Source: Paenibacillus hexagrammi (GTDB lineage: Bacteria > Bacillota > Bacilli > Paenibacillales > NBRC-103111). From it: a DNA stretch of 64,000 nt. Positions 17,397-27,207 of this stretch are shown piece by piece. Location of the stretch: contig NZ_CP090978.1 of NCBI RefSeq assembly GCF_021513275.1, forward strand, positions 5,561,247 to 5,625,246, written 5' to 3'. Position 1 is the first letter of the stretch. Every line of letters begins with the position of its first letter. A model generated the notes under the pieces. It did no database searches and was not told the DNA's origin. It saw only the letters and a program-made list of their open reading frames with translations. Both the position numbers and the translations under genes were made by a program.

Positions 17397-17438
17397 AACC
17401 CCCTTTGGTTCTAGGTTCTAACCAAAGGGGGTTTTTTT
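17397..17438 (+). terminator. strong Rho-independent terminator
   Basis: AACCCCCTTTGGTT and AACCAAAGGGGGTT form a perfect 14-bp stem with a 9-nt loop, followed by a T-run to 17438. Confidence 0.95.
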
Positions 17439-17532
17439 ACTGCCATTTCGCTTTATACCGGTTTCCGGTCTATGACGTACTGTCCCTATAACGATATCGC
17501 TCAGGATGCGGAGAACCCTTGTTCCTGTCTGA

Positions 17533-17859
17533 TTAGACCAGCTTCACACTAACAATATGATCCTCGGCATATTTCCTTTCGATAAGGAAGACGAAATCCC
17601 TATCTATAATCTTTGCTCCCTTCCTTCGAAACACCTCGATGTACTCTTCGTCAATTAACTGCGTGCAGTCTTGATCGCTGTAGATTTCACCGTTCTCGAT
17701 ACTTTTGATTGCCTCCAGCAACCTATCCCTAGCCGGAAGCTGACCCTTTATCTCCGCATACACAACGCCTACGGCATCCTGATCTCGAAGCACGATGGCA
17801 ACTCTACGCGTGCTTCTTACAGCTTCAAGCTTTTTCTTCGGAAGTATACTCATGCTCAC
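17533..17859 (-). CDS. hypothetical protein
   Basis: A 108-residue protein starting at GTG 17859 with AAGGAG 6 bp upstream. It shows an alpha/beta pattern (RVAIVLRDQDAVGVVYAEIK, KIIDRDFVFLIERKY). No family or motif is recognised. It is a single gene between two rightward genes. Confidence 0.65.
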   Translation of the reverse strand: MSMSILPKKKLEAVRSTRRVAIVLRDQDAVGVVYAEIKGQLPARDRLLEAIKSIENGEIYSDQDCTQLIDEEYIEVFRRKGAKIIDRDFVFLIERKYAEDHIVSVKLV

Positions 17860-18093
17860 CAGTACTCCTTTTGTTCACGTCATCAGTCTAGCTTATGAAC
17901 AAATCCAGAAAGATGGACTAGGCGTTAGCACACTCCTTATGAGAAATCTATAATGACGGGCTGGATGAGCTTTGCCTAATCCTTTATGCACCAGTAATTG
18001 GGTTAAAGCTGCGAGGCAAGTTTTCAAATAGATTTGGCTGCCGGAGCTCATACTAAGCTAGCAGTATTCTATTACGCAAAGGAGTGCAATGGC

Positions 18094-18609
18094 ATGAAGA
18101 AGCTAGCGATATTATCGGCGGTCTGCCTATCTATGTTTGCGGCTGTGCCCGCTTCTGCGGAAACCAATTCCTACTCGACAAACCCTTCGCTGCAAGCAGC
18201 AAGCCAAGGACAGATTGTTTCATCCGGATACGGTCCTTATCAAGCTTACGGTGCAAATGCAGAGGGGACTACGAATTCCGCCTATGGCGTTGGCGTATAT
18301 CCTTATACCTCCTTCGGTATCGGCAATTCCCCTTATAGTTCCCGGACTTCGGCTTCCTACGGCCTCCCGTCAGCTCCCTATAGGCCTATGTCGTCAGCTA
18401 CAGCCGCTACCTACAATGGCTATCAGGCGAACTCTGCTGCACAAAATTTAACCAACAGCTCCTTCTCGACTTATGGAACCAACTATGCAGGAACTAACAG
18501 CTATCGTGCTTATGCGGCGGATACCAACACGCGAAGCGGCTGGGGTTGGCTGGGATTGCTCGGACTCATCGGACTGCTCGGACTCTCAGGCAGAAACAAA
18601 GTCAGATAA
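18094..18609 (+). CDS. exported Gly/Tyr/Ser-rich protein with WGxxGxxG C-terminus
   Basis: A 171-residue protein starting at ATG 18094 (AAAGGAG upstream). The signal peptide is MKKLAILSAVCLSMFAAVPA, cleaved after ASA. The mature part is Ser/Tyr/Ala/Asn-rich with repeated (S/P)YxxY and GxGPYxxYG pieces. It ends WGWLGLLGLIGLLGL then SGRNKVR, the Trp-Gly/Leu-Gly membrane segment plus basic tail of WGxxGxxG-type sorted proteins. It is likely held at the membrane or cell surface. No enzymatic role is seen. Confidence 0.75.
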   Translation: MKKLAILSAVCLSMFAAVPASAETNSYSTNPSLQAASQGQIVSSGYGPYQAYGANAEGTTNSAYGVGVYPYTSFGIGNSPYSSRTSASYGLPSAPYRPMSSATAATYNGYQANSAAQNLTNSSFSTYGTNYAGTNSYRAYAADTNTRSGWGWLGLLGLIGLLGLSGRNKVR

Positions 18610-18676
18610 GGAGAACGACCAGCTCAACTTGGCAGATGAGCGAGATTGTTAAGATGGAAACGCATCTCATGTTACA

Positions 18677-18729
18677 AAGAGGCATTCCCGGGCGGCGGCT
18701 CCATCAGCCGCTTCTCGAGAATGCCTCTT
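18677..18729. terminator. hairpin between convergent genes
   Basis: AAGAGGCATTC (18677-18687) and GAATGCCTCTT (18719-18729) pair perfectly and enclose an inner GGCGGCT/AGCCGC stem. It overlaps the stop codon of the phosphatase gene and lies between converging genes. Confidence 0.7.
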
Positions 18730-19686
18730 ATACATCAATACCGATTACACAAATATCGTCAGGCTGACCGTTTCGCTTCTCTTGGCTGCTCCGGAGCAGT
18801 GTGTCCATAAATTCCTCCATCGGCACATCACGGTGAGCAGCTAACGTAATCTTGACCTGCTCCTGCCTAGCCTGAATGGACGAACCGGGAACCTCGATAA
18901 GGCCGTCCGTATAGAGGACCATACGGCCTGGACGGGCGTAGCTGAGAGTCTTTTTTTCAGAATGGGACTGTTCATCATGCCGATCGGTACAGACGTCGAG
19001 CCGAGCTCAGTCATCCCGGTTTCCCCGTGTACCAAAAACCCGGAAGTATGCCCCGCGTTGATATATTCCAGCGTATGGCTTCGCGTATCGATCACTGCAT
19101 AAAGAGCCGTAAAATAAAAAGGCAAGGGACTGTTCGTTTTGCGAAAAAGCTTGTACATATGAGCATTCAGCTCCATCATGACGATCTCAGGATCTACACA
19201 TTTACGTATGATGCCTTCGAGTAGTGAACGGATCGACATACAGACCAAGGATGCCGCAACACCGCTGCCCATCACATCCATGATCATGATCCCATATCGA
19301 TGCTCCTCCAGCTGATACCATGCGTACATATCCCCCCCGAGAGGATGGGAAGGAATATACCTGCCTTCGATCGTAATCCCCTCCGTACGAAGGGGCTGGC
19401 TAAGCAGACTTTGTTGAATGAGCTTCGCCAGATGCAGATCCTTATGACGATTGTCTGCATAGGTATATTCATCGCCTTCGCCTGCCGCTCCCGCAGCTCC
19501 TTCTTGTGAATGTCCTTTGCCCCTATGCCATATGAGCACAAATGCCGGCGTCAGGAGCAGCAGCTGCACGGCCTTGTACAAAATCAATGGTTCAGGACCG
19601 CTGATGAGCACAGCGAGAATAGCGCAGACTGACGCAGCAGGACGAAGCCCCCGTCCTTTTCGGTTCCTTTTGCCGCTATCCTTCAT
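18728..19686 (-). CDS. SpoIIE/PP2C-type serine phosphatase (RsbU/RsbP-like), frameshifted
   Basis: About 319 residues once a one-base deletion in the T7 run at 18951-18957 is allowed for. Two N-terminal membrane segments (residues ~15-55) precede a SpoIIE domain: HPLGGDMYAW, IMDVMGSGVAASL, FTALYAVID, EYINAGHTSGF, then in the corrected frame RPGRMVLYTDGLIEV and PDDICVIGIDV. The Asp residues that bind Mn/Mg are all present. In partner switching such enzymes dephosphorylate a STAS antagonist. The start overlaps the end of the RsbW-like gene by 11 bp. Last gene of the 26911-18728 cluster. Confidence 0.85.
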
Positions 19687-20094
19687 GACTGCCCCCTCTC
19701 TGCATACGCATCCATAACGCGGTAAATGCCGGGCTGACTATACAGCGAACCTCATCCGCAATGCTTTGAATAAGAAGAAGCCCCCGTCCCCGGGATCCTT
19801 CGGGGGAGCTCCTACTCGAGGAAGCGCGAAGCAGCCTTCCTGCTGAAAGACGGTGATCTCCAGACTCATATCATCCAGATACCATTGTATCTCAAAGCCG
19901 AAGCGACCTGCAGCCGCCTGGTATTCCCATGCATTGGTGCAGGCCTCTTCCGTAATCAATTGCACCAGATGAGGCTTGCTGCCTGTAAATCCAGCTTCCC
20001 TGGAATACTCCATAGATACCTGCATTGCTTCCAGTATTTCCGTTATGCTCGTGATCGTCCGCTGCCTGCACTGCTGCTTCAAGGACCCGATCAT
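19676..20094 (-). CDS. RsbW/SpoIIAB-like anti-sigma kinase (HATPase), frameshifted
   Basis: The open frame from ATG 20094 has the N-box region (LVQLITEEACTNAWEYQ) and FEIQWYLDDMSLEITV. It derails at the G5 run 19802-19806. Adding one base restores SRGRGLLLIQSIADEVR, the GRGLxL G2 box of this family, and a stop at 19676. This gives ~139 residues, the normal length. Such kinases phosphorylate the STAS partner and bind a sigma factor or other target. No sigma gene is adjacent. Its start overlaps the STAS stop by 4 bp (ATGA). Confidence 0.82.
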
Positions 20095-20431
20095 CCTTCC
20101 GATAGTTGATAGAACTCGTAGGCTTCCTCAACGCTAGTAAAGATATGCATAAACGTATCAAAGCGAACGATAGCTAAGATTTCAGCTACTGCCGCCCTAG
20201 CACCGGATATAACCAACTGCCTGCCACTGCGTCCCGCCTGCAAAGCGGCATCCGCGATCACGCCCAGAGCAGCACTGTTCAGATATGCGACGTCTGATAA
20301 ATCAATGATGTACTTCCTTTCCCCCGTTCCATCAATTGGGAAACGGCAGCCCGAAATTCATCCACATTCTTAAGTGTTACGTCCTGCTGCCAGACCAGCT
20401 GTTCAATACCATGAACACTCTCGATTCTCAT
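20091..20431 (-). CDS. STAS-domain anti-sigma factor antagonist (RsbV-like), frameshifted
   Basis: Starts at ATG 20431 (MRIESVHGIEQLVWQQDVTL) and breaks at the C5 run 20321-20325. With one base restored the frame reads ERKYIIDLSDVAYLNSAALG. Here the serine of DLSxVxYLNSAAL is the expected phospho-acceptor. It continues to EAYEFYQLSEG and a stop at 20091, about 113 residues, the usual STAS length. It sits between cheA and the RsbW-like kinase, so the chemosensory kinase and the partner switch are in one transcription unit. Confidence 0.85.
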
Positions 20432-20452
20432 GCTTAGTCACATCCCTCTTCA

Positions 20453-23077
20453 TTATGCAAAAGCATGAGCTGCCAAGCCTTCAAGCTGCTGCAAAGGTAC
20501 GAGCCGTTCCAATAGCAGCAGCATGACGAACCTTCCATCCCTTTCGTAGACCTGATCGATCAAGTCTCTCCCCAGCTCGACGAGCTCCTTCGGAACGGGC
20601 ACGAGTTCATCATGACGAATCTTACTCACTTCCGTCACCTGATCCACTAGCAATCCGAACTCTTTGCCGTAAAGCTCGACGACAATGATGCGCGTCTTTC
20701 TTGTATGCTCCTGCTTCGTTAGCTGAAAGTGCGAACGTAAATCCAGAACGGGCAGCGTATTGCCCCGCAGCTTAATGATGCCAAGGACATGCTCTGGAGT
20801 TGAAACGAGCTTCGAAATATAAGGAACAGTAATAATCTCCCTAACCGACCGAATATCCAAGGCGTACCTGACTTGATCGAGGGTGAAGGTGACTAGCTGA
20901 CGTTCCTCTCTTCGATCTCCCACTTCCTTCAGCAGATCTTGATGTCCTGCTACGGGCATGGAGCCTTCTTCCCTGACTAGCGACCCTACATCAAGAATAA
21001 GCGCCACATTGCCGTTGCCCAGAATGGTAGAGCCGGCGATATAGGGCACATTCCCTACATAAGAGCCTAGCGTTTTGATCACAATCTCCTGATTGCCGAC
21101 GAGTCCGTCGACGACCAAGCATACCCGCTTGTCGGCGATACCAAGCATCACGACAAACAAGCGTTTATGCTTGGATACTGCGCTGCTTGTGATACCAAGC
21201 CTCTTATGAACGCGGACTAGCGGAAATACCGAGCCGCGAATGACACAAACCTCTTGACCTTGCAAGTGCCGGATCTCTTCGCTCGAAAGCCGCAGAATTT
21301 CAATGACATTGACCAAAGGCACCGCAAAGGTCTGATTGGCCAGCTTGATCAGCAGAGAACGTATGATAGCCAGCGTAAGCGGCAATTTAATCGTAAACTC
21401 CGTTCCTTCTCCCAGCTTCGTATGAATATCGATAATTCCGTTCAGCTTCTCGATATGCGATCTGACAATATCCATGCCCACACCGCGACCGGATAGATCC
21501 GTAACAGAGGAAGCCGTGGAGAAACCTGCATGGAAGATGAGGAAAATAAGCTCCCGATCGGTCATTTTGGCTGCTTCCGCTTCCGTGATGAAGCCTTTGT
21601 TAATGGCCGATTGTTTAATTCTTTGCGGGTCGATCCCCCGGCCGTCGTCGGTAATGGTGATGACGATCTGGTTTTCCTGATGAGCGGCTTTCAGCACGAT
21701 CCGTCCCTTTGCGGGCTTTCCGGACTTCATCCGCTCATCGGCCTTCTCCAGACCATGATCAGCTGCATTACGCAGAATATGAAGGATCGGATCGCCGAGC
21801 TCCTCGATGAGCGTTCGGTCCAGCTCCGTTTCCTTGCCCTCCATGATGAACTCAATCTCTTTCTCCGACTTTTGCGCAATATCTCTGACAACACGCGGGA
21901 AGCGGCTGAATAGCTGCTCAATCGGGAGCATACGGGTCTTCATCATGCCATCCTGCAGCTCACTGATGACACGGCTAAGATGATTGGAGATATCGCTGAG
22001 AAGCGCGACATCACTATCGTCGCGATAGTGGGTATGGAGCCTGTTTTTGACCTCGTGCAGCCGCGTATTGTCGATTATCAGCTCACCTACGTAATTCATC
22101 AGTCTCTCCAAGCGCTCCACGTCAACCCGTACAGTCGGATTGACCTTCACTTTGGTCTCCGCATCGCTCACCGTGCGTTCAGACAGCTCATGAAGAGACT
22201 CCTGCTTCCATTCGGATTGCACAACCTCAATACGCGTACCCTTTTCAAAAGCGTCCAAATTACAAGGCGTAACAGCTTGAATATGAAAGGTATCGATTTG
22301 GGCGATCTGATTCATACAATGAATAATCGCCTGCTCGGATTCCGTTGTGATCAGGATAAACATCAAATATCCCTGATAATTCTCATCTTTCTCGAGCGCT
22401 TCCGCATCCGGGAAGGTGACGATGATTTCTCCAAGCTCCCGAAGGTTGTTATAAATCAGGAGTGCACGAATCGGTTTCATGGCCGCGTCGGGCTGCAGTC
22501 TGGCATAAACAGCCTGTACTTTATAGCCGTTCTCAATGGCTGCTCGTACTGCTTCTTGTTGATAGTCATCCAGCCGGATCCAGGGATTCTCCTCGACTCC
22601 GTCCATTGCGCTGTAAGCCTCACCTGCGTCCGCATCACCGCTTGCAACGCTTGCAACGCTTGAGCCTTCAGAGCCGCCGTTCTCGATTGCTCTGGCAAAG
22701 TGCTCTAACCGCTGCACAACCGCACTCGCATCAACTTCATGCATGTTGCCGGTAAGGATCGCTCCTTTCAGCAGCCGCAGCACATCCAGTGCGGCAAACA
22801 CCGTGTCGATCAGCTTGGATTCGACAGCCAAACGGCCGCTTCGGATCCCGTCGAATACCGTCTCCACTTTATGCGTAATATCTTGGATGGAATGAAAACC
22901 CATGGCCGCGGATGAGCCCTTCAGCGTGTGGGCCGCCCGGAACATCCGCTGGATCGTCTCCGCCATTGCGCCTTCCTGCTCCAGCCGCAAGCATTCCTCG
23001 TCGAGAATTTGCAGCTGCTCCTCAAGCTCGTCCAGATACACTCCGAGGTAAGCTGAGTTCGTATGGTCTGTCGTCAT
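20453..23077 (-). CDS. cheA: chemotaxis-type histidine kinase CheA with extra CheW domain
   Basis: An 874-residue protein. P1/Hpt has the phospho-His in RAAHTLKGSSAAMG (His ~50). A P2-like region lies at ~175-270. The dimerisation helices start near VDVERLERLMNYVGELI. The HATPase shows NAADHGLE, DDGRGID and SGRGVGMD. A P5/CheW domain (about 575-710) is followed by a second complete CheW domain (~730-865: RQLVTFTLDQVRYALDI, GIIKLRGNTLPVLDL). The duplicated CheW end differs from the common single-P5 CheA. It is in operon with receptor, CheW, STAS, RsbW-like and PP2C genes; no cheB or cheR is nearby. Confidence 0.95.
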   Translation of the reverse strand: MTTDHTNSAYLGVYLDELEEQLQILDEECLRLEQEGAMAETIQRMFRAAHTLKGSSAAMGFHSIQDITHKVETVFDGIRSGRLAVESKLIDTVFAALDVLRLLKGAILTGNMHEVDASAVVQRLEHFARAIENGGSEGSSVASVASGDADAGEAYSAMDGVEENPWIRLDDYQQEAVRAAIENGYKVQAVYARLQPDAAMKPIRALLIYNNLRELGEIIVTFPDAEALEKDENYQGYLMFILITTESEQAIIHCMNQIAQIDTFHIQAVTPCNLDAFEKGTRIEVVQSEWKQESLHELSERTVSDAETKVKVNPTVRVDVERLERLMNYVGELIIDNTRLHEVKNRLHTHYRDDSDVALLSDISNHLSRVISELQDGMMKTRMLPIEQLFSRFPRVVRDIAQKSEKEIEFIMEGKETELDRTLIEELGDPILHILRNAADHGLEKADERMKSGKPAKGRIVLKAAHQENQIVITITDDGRGIDPQRIKQSAINKGFITEAEAAKMTDRELIFLIFHAGFSTASSVTDLSGRGVGMDIVRSHIEKLNGIIDIHTKLGEGTEFTIKLPLTLAIIRSLLIKLANQTFAVPLVNVIEILRLSSEEIRHLQGQEVCVIRGSVFPLVRVHKRLGITSSAVSKHKRLFVVMLGIADKRVCLVVDGLVGNQEIVIKTLGSYVGNVPYIAGSTILGNGNVALILDVGSLVREEGSMPVAGHQDLLKEVGDRREERQLVTFTLDQVRYALDIRSVREIITVPYISKLVSTPEHVLGIIKLRGNTLPVLDLRSHFQLTKQEHTRKTRIIVVELYGKEFGLLVDQVTEVSKIRHDELVPVPKELVELGRDLIDQVYERDGRFVMLLLLERLVPLQQLEGLAAHAFA

Positions 23078-23085
23078 GTTCTCCC

Positions 23086-23514
23086 CTACCCCGTCTCCAG
23101 TATCTGTTCCACTTTCAAAATGCCGACTAACTCGCCGCCGGATTGCCCGACACCGCTGATCAAGCAGCCATCCATAACCCCCATCCTCTCCGGAGGAGGA
23201 CCAATATCCGTCAAGGCTACCACCTGAAGAACCATGTCTACAATTAGCCCCACCAGCATGTCATCCCGATGGACCACGATAATTCTTGTTGATTTTGAAT
23301 ATGAAATCTTCTCCATGTTGAAGCGGCTTCGCAGAGAGATAATCGGGATAATGCTTCCCCGCAGATTGATAACCCCTTCCATATAAGGCCTGGCTCCTGG
23401 CACATGTGTGATTTCCTGCATGCGGATGATTTCGTGAATGTGCTCCAGACCTATCCCATACTTCTCTTCTTGGACGGCAAACTCAATATATTGTCCTGTC
23501 ACGTACACGTTCAC
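23086..23514 (-). CDS. cheW: CheW coupling protein
   Basis: A 142-residue single CheW domain (YIEFAVQEEKYGIGLEHIHEI, YMEGVINLRGSIIPIISL, IIVVHRDDMLVGLIVD). It couples receptors to CheA. It lies 8 bp upstream of cheA and 27 bp downstream of the receptor gene on the same strand. Confidence 0.95.
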   Translation of the reverse strand: MNVYVTGQYIEFAVQEEKYGIGLEHIHEIIRMQEITHVPGARPYMEGVINLRGSIIPIISLRSRFNMEKISYSKSTRIIVVHRDDMLVGLIVDMVLQVVALTDIGPPPERMGVMDGCLISGVGQSGGELVGILKVEQILETG

Positions 23515-23541
23515 CCCTTACCTAACCGAACTTCCATATTG

Positions 23542-25116
23542 CTAGATCTTGAACAAGGACACGGAACGGTTCAGGTCTTCAGCCAGCATGGCTAGCGACT
23601 GGGAAGAAGAAGCTGTCTCTTCCGCAGCAGCCGCTGCCTCTTCACTAGCCGAAGCAATGGCTTCGATTGCGGAGAGCACTTCGCTAGATTGAGCCGCCTG
23701 CTCCTCGCTGGCTGCCGCAATCTCCGACACCTGCTGCGCAGTTTCGTTGACCTTGCCGATGATGCTGTCCAGCGCTTCGCCTGTCTGCTGCGACATCTCA
23801 ACGGTATCAGCAAGAGCCTTCACGCTGTTCTGCGTATTTTCCTGCATGCCGCCGATAATAAGTCCGATTTCCTTCGTGGCCGAAGAACTGCGTTCCGCCA
23901 GCTTGCGCACTTCCTCCGCAACGACAGCGAATCCGCGGCCTTGCTCGCCGGCTCTAGCCGCTTCAATCGCGGCATTCAAAGCAAGCAGGTTCGTCTGCTC
24001 GGCAATCTCATCAATGACCTCGATGATATCCCCGATTTTGTTCGAATCTTCTTTCAGCAAAGACATTTGCTTATTCAGCTTCTGAATACCGTCCATAGAT
24101 GCCTGCACAACACGTCCGCCTTGCTCGGCCCCTCTTCTCGTGTTGCCGGAAAGCTCGGAGGCCGTCTCAGCGCTTTTGGCAACCGATTCAATCGCTCTCG
24201 ATAAATCTTTGAACAGTTCGTTAATCGTCTGCGCTGCGGAAGCCTGAGTCGTGGTCCCGCCCGCAATCTCTTCAGAGCTTGCCGAGATCTGCTCCGAGGC
24301 TGCCGCTAAGCTTTGAGAAGACGACATGATTTGACCGATCAAGGAACGCAGCTTGCCTGTCATCTCATTCAGCGAGGATGCAAGCTCGCCCATCTCATCT
24401 TTCGTGCGAATCTCAACGTGCTCTCTCATATCGCCGGAGGCAATTTTCTGAAGCGCTGTAACCAGCTTTTGGGCCGAATTTGCAATCGATTGGGCGATGA
24501 CCAGCGCGAGCACCGCTGCTACGATGGCTGCAAGAATAACCAAGATCATGACAATGGTTCTTCCCGCTTTATAACTATTCACCGCTGATTCAATCGAAGT
24601 TGTCGCACCGTTGTTATTTAAGTCGACGTCTTTGTCCAACGCATCAGAAGCTTTGCCCAAATCAACCAGTGATTTATCCAATAAAGCATTGACTTCAGAG
24701 GCGCTTTTACCGCTGCTACTAGCTTCTAAAATCGTTGGAATTTGCCCAACGTAGGAATTCCAATTATTTTTATATTCTTCATAAAGACTTCTTTCTTCCG
24801 CGGAGGTTATAGTAGCTTCATAGATTTTCTCCATGTCTTTTTGTGCATTTAAATTGGCATCAATAGCCTTCTTGGCATCTTCCTTGCCTGCCGCGTTATC
24901 TTCTACAGCATACCGAATCACCCAACCTCTGGTGTCGAGCAGATTCTTCCGAATTTGCCCCAGCGCAACGACGCTTGGCATGTAGGAATCTTTTACTTCA
25001 GTCGCCTTGTTCCCCATCGAGTTCATTTCGACGATCGAAACGACCCCCGTGGCAATCAATAAGAGAATTACCGCTGCGAAACTGAGAATTAACTTTAATC
25101 GAATCGTAAATTTCAT
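23542..25116 (-). CDS. methyl-accepting chemotaxis protein
   Basis: A 524-residue receptor. TM1 lies at ~8-28, followed by a four-helix-bundle (4HB_MCP) extracellular sensor to ~180. TM2 lies at ~184-206 ([20 protein letters not shown]), then HAMP and a long signalling helix pair. The conserved hairpin tip is [21 protein letters not shown], and methylation-type Glu/Gln pairs flank it. The ligand is unknown. It is the only receptor in the cluster and presumably the main input to the adjacent CheA. Confidence 0.95.
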   Translation of the reverse strand: MKFTIRLKLILSFAAVILLLIATGVVSIVEMNSMGNKATEVKDSYMPSVVALGQIRKNLLDTRGWVIRYAVEDNAAGKEDAKKAIDANLNAQKDMEKIYEATITSAEERSLYEEYKNNWNSYVGQIPTILEASSSGKSASEVNALLDKSLVDLGKASDALDKDVDLNNNGATTSIESAVNSYKAGRTIVMILVILAAIVAAVLALVIAQSIANSAQKLVTALQKIASGDMREHVEIRTKDEMGELASSLNEMTGKLRSLIGQIMSSSQSLAAASEQISASSEEIAGGTTTQASAAQTINELFKDLSRAIESVAKSAETASELSGNTRRGAEQGGRVVQASMDGIQKLNKQMSLLKEDSNKIGDIIEVIDEIAEQTNLLALNAAIEAARAGEQGRGFAVVAEEVRKLAERSSSATKEIGLIIGGMQENTQNSVKALADTVEMSQQTGEALDSIIGKVNETAQQVSEIAAASEEQAAQSSEVLSAIEAIASASEEAAAAAEETASSSQSLAMLAEDLNRSVSLFKI

Positions 25117-25219
25117 GTTGCATTCCTCCCAAGTCAGTCATCTTAAGCTTATTGTGAAGGGAAACAACCCTGGCGGATATCCCCTTCGATTCTTATCTTT
25201 GCTCCGCACCTGCCGCTGC

Positions 25220-26911
25220 CTAGCAGGAAATGCTTCCTATGGAGGATTGAAGGCACATGGCAAGCGTTTGAGTACGGTCGGCAACACCGAGCTTGTCAAA
25301 GATCTTAGTCATATGATTTTTGACCGTATGGGCGCTAATGCACAGCCGCTCCGCGATTTGTGTGTTGCTAAGCCCCTGTATGACAAGGTTCAGCACCTCG
25401 GCTTCCCTGCTTGTCAGCTTCTCCTGAACGCCAGCAGCGGGGAAGCTGCGGACGTGCAGCTGGCCTGCGGGCGGCATTGTCTCCGCGGTAATGACTGGCA
25501 CTGTATAGGAATCCGTTCCTATAGGGCGCAGCGATAAGACCACTTCCTCCTGATCCGGGATCGGAATAGAAAGCACATGACTGCCTGTTCGATGGGCGAG
25601 CAGCTGTCCGGCCATTTCCAGAAACCAACACGCTTCCTTCCCGCTCTCCGCATCGTCAAACGCAGCGGCAATCAGGCCCTTGCACTCGCCTTGAGCCATG
25701 AAAGAAACCTCAATGAGGCGTTTTCCCTTCCACTCGCTCGATTGCGGCTTGAGAGCACGGCGCTGCTCCACCGTGAAGGGAGCTCTCTCTGTGTAAGCCC
25801 CAAGCAGTTCACCCTCTTGACGATCCAGACCAATCAAGGGCCTCATCTTCAATCGAACAGCAGCCATAGCCGCGCCGGTGTCACGAAGGATGAACTGCAC
25901 AGCGATGCGGCTCAGGTCCTCGGGGTCCGTTAAGCTGGACATGGCCTGGGACAGCTCCAGCAAAGCCCGATTCAGCTTTTTTTCTTTCACGGCTTGGGCC
26001 TGCATACGTAAGTGATGCAGATCATTTGCCAGCTGGCCGGCTAGCAGCCCTCCCAAATCCGCCGTCTCCTCGGACAAGCCGGAAGAAGCGCCGCTTCCTC
26101 CGAACAGGATGCCATAGCGCTGCCCGCCGCAATGAATCGGGTAGGCAATCAGAAGCTGTACCTTTATCCCCTTTTCGGTAAATAGGGAGCTTCTCGGATC
26201 TTCGTCGAGCTCCTCCCAGTAGCCCAAAGTCTGAGTAAGAGCTGCATGCCCGAGCAATCCCTCCCCCGTATAAAAGCTCGCTCCGACAAGCCGTTTAAGA
26301 CCATCAAGCTCACCGCAGCAAGCTTGCAGCACGTACCTCTCTCCAGCTCCCTTCGCGGCAAAACCAGCAAACTGTAATTCACTAATTTTTAGAAAAATAT
26401 GAATAACGCTCTCGAGCCAATCCTTACTTTCCCGTTCCCTTGGAAGCAAACTAAGCATGCGCAGAAGCTGCAGCCTCTCTGCATGCTTCTTCTCCTTAAC
26501 CTCCTGCTGCAGGAGACTTTGCGCAGTCTGTGCCAGACATGTTATCTGATTCATGGCAGCAGCTGCATCCGCAGCTTGCCATATCGGCGCATTCATCAAA
26601 GCCCCGGCAGGCTCAAAGGCCTCTCGCCATACTCCTGCCAGCACAAATAACCTCTTCCCTATTTCCCCTGTTATAGGAGCCGCTATCATCTTCAAACCAA
26701 CCTCATTTTCGTACACGATCGGTGAAGTAAGCGCAGCCAAATAAGAAAGAAGGTCATACTTATCCTCAAGTAAATGTTCCGGAGAAAGGCCCTCACCTGA
26801 TAGCTCTGTCAGAGGGCGGCCTGCTTCGTCGATTGTGATGATCGTCAAATGGCAAAGAGATGCATAAGCATCTTGCAAGCCTTGCAGCTTGCTAATTTGA
26901 AGTAATTTCAT
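25220..26911 (-). CDS. PocR/GAF/LuxR-type transcriptional regulator
   Basis: About 563 residues from ATG 26911 (AGGG 8 bp upstream; MKLLQISKLQGLQDAYASLC). The N-terminal ~150 residues match a PocR-type sensory domain (IITIDEAGRPLTELSG). A GAF-like domain follows (ACCGELDGLKRL, YPIHCGGQRYGILFGG). The C-terminus is a LuxR-type HTH (LTSREAEVLNLVIQGLSNTQ, CISAHTVKNHMTKIFDKLGV). It is the first gene of the leftward chemosensory/partner-switch cluster and could regulate it. It is divergent from the OmpR-type regulator at 27208. Confidence 0.88.
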   Translation of the reverse strand: MKLLQISKLQGLQDAYASLCHLTIITIDEAGRPLTELSGEGLSPEHLLEDKYDLLSYLAALTSPIVYENEVGLKMIAAPITGEIGKRLFVLAGVWREAFEPAGALMNAPIWQAADAAAAMNQITCLAQTAQSLLQQEVKEKKHAERLQLLRMLSLLPRERESKDWLESVIHIFLKISELQFAGFAAKGAGERYVLQACCGELDGLKRLVGASFYTGEGLLGHAALTQTLGYWEELDEDPRSSLFTEKGIKVQLLIAYPIHCGGQRYGILFGGSGASSGLSEETADLGGLLAGQLANDLHHLRMQAQAVKEKKLNRALLELSQAMSSLTDPEDLSRIAVQFILRDTGAAMAAVRLKMRPLIGLDRQEGELLGAYTERAPFTVEQRRALKPQSSEWKGKRLIEVSFMAQGECKGLIAAAFDDAESGKEACWFLEMAGQLLAHRTGSHVLSIPIPDQEEVVLSLRPIGTDSYTVPVITAETMPPAGQLHVRSFPAAGVQEKLTSREAEVLNLVIQGLSNTQIAERLCISAHTVKNHMTKIFDKLGVADRTQTLAMCLQSSIGSISC

Positions 26912-27155
26912 ATACCGTGCCCTCACTTGTCGTTGCATCTTGATGTATTTCTGTACAAATTCCTCCTGTCCGGAAAACATCCCTGCCTGGAAAAACAACA
27001 GCCATTATTTAGCTGCATGCACATTCTAGAATCCGTATGCCGTAAACGATCCGGCACTGGGTTAGACATCTTGCCTCAACGCGCCATCAGATGTCACAGA
27101 CACCATAAATATGATGAGATATTGTCCTGCCCCCCGCCCGCCGCATGCTTGCAGC

Positions 27156-27173
27156 CTAGGTTGCACAACCTAG
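27156..27173. promoter_or_regulatory. 18-bp palindrome in a divergent promoter region
   Basis: CTAGGTTG-CA-CAACCTAG, a perfect 8-bp inverted repeat 35 bp upstream of the response-regulator start. It could be an operator or a leader hairpin. Confidence 0.4.
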
Positions 27174-27207
27174 AAGAAGCTACATCTATGTGAGAAGAGG
27201 CGGATTC

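Noticed and set aside
19892..20161. Leftward frame across the STAS/RsbW junction as its own gene
   Set aside because: It is created by the two one-base deletions; the restored frames explain the whole interval.
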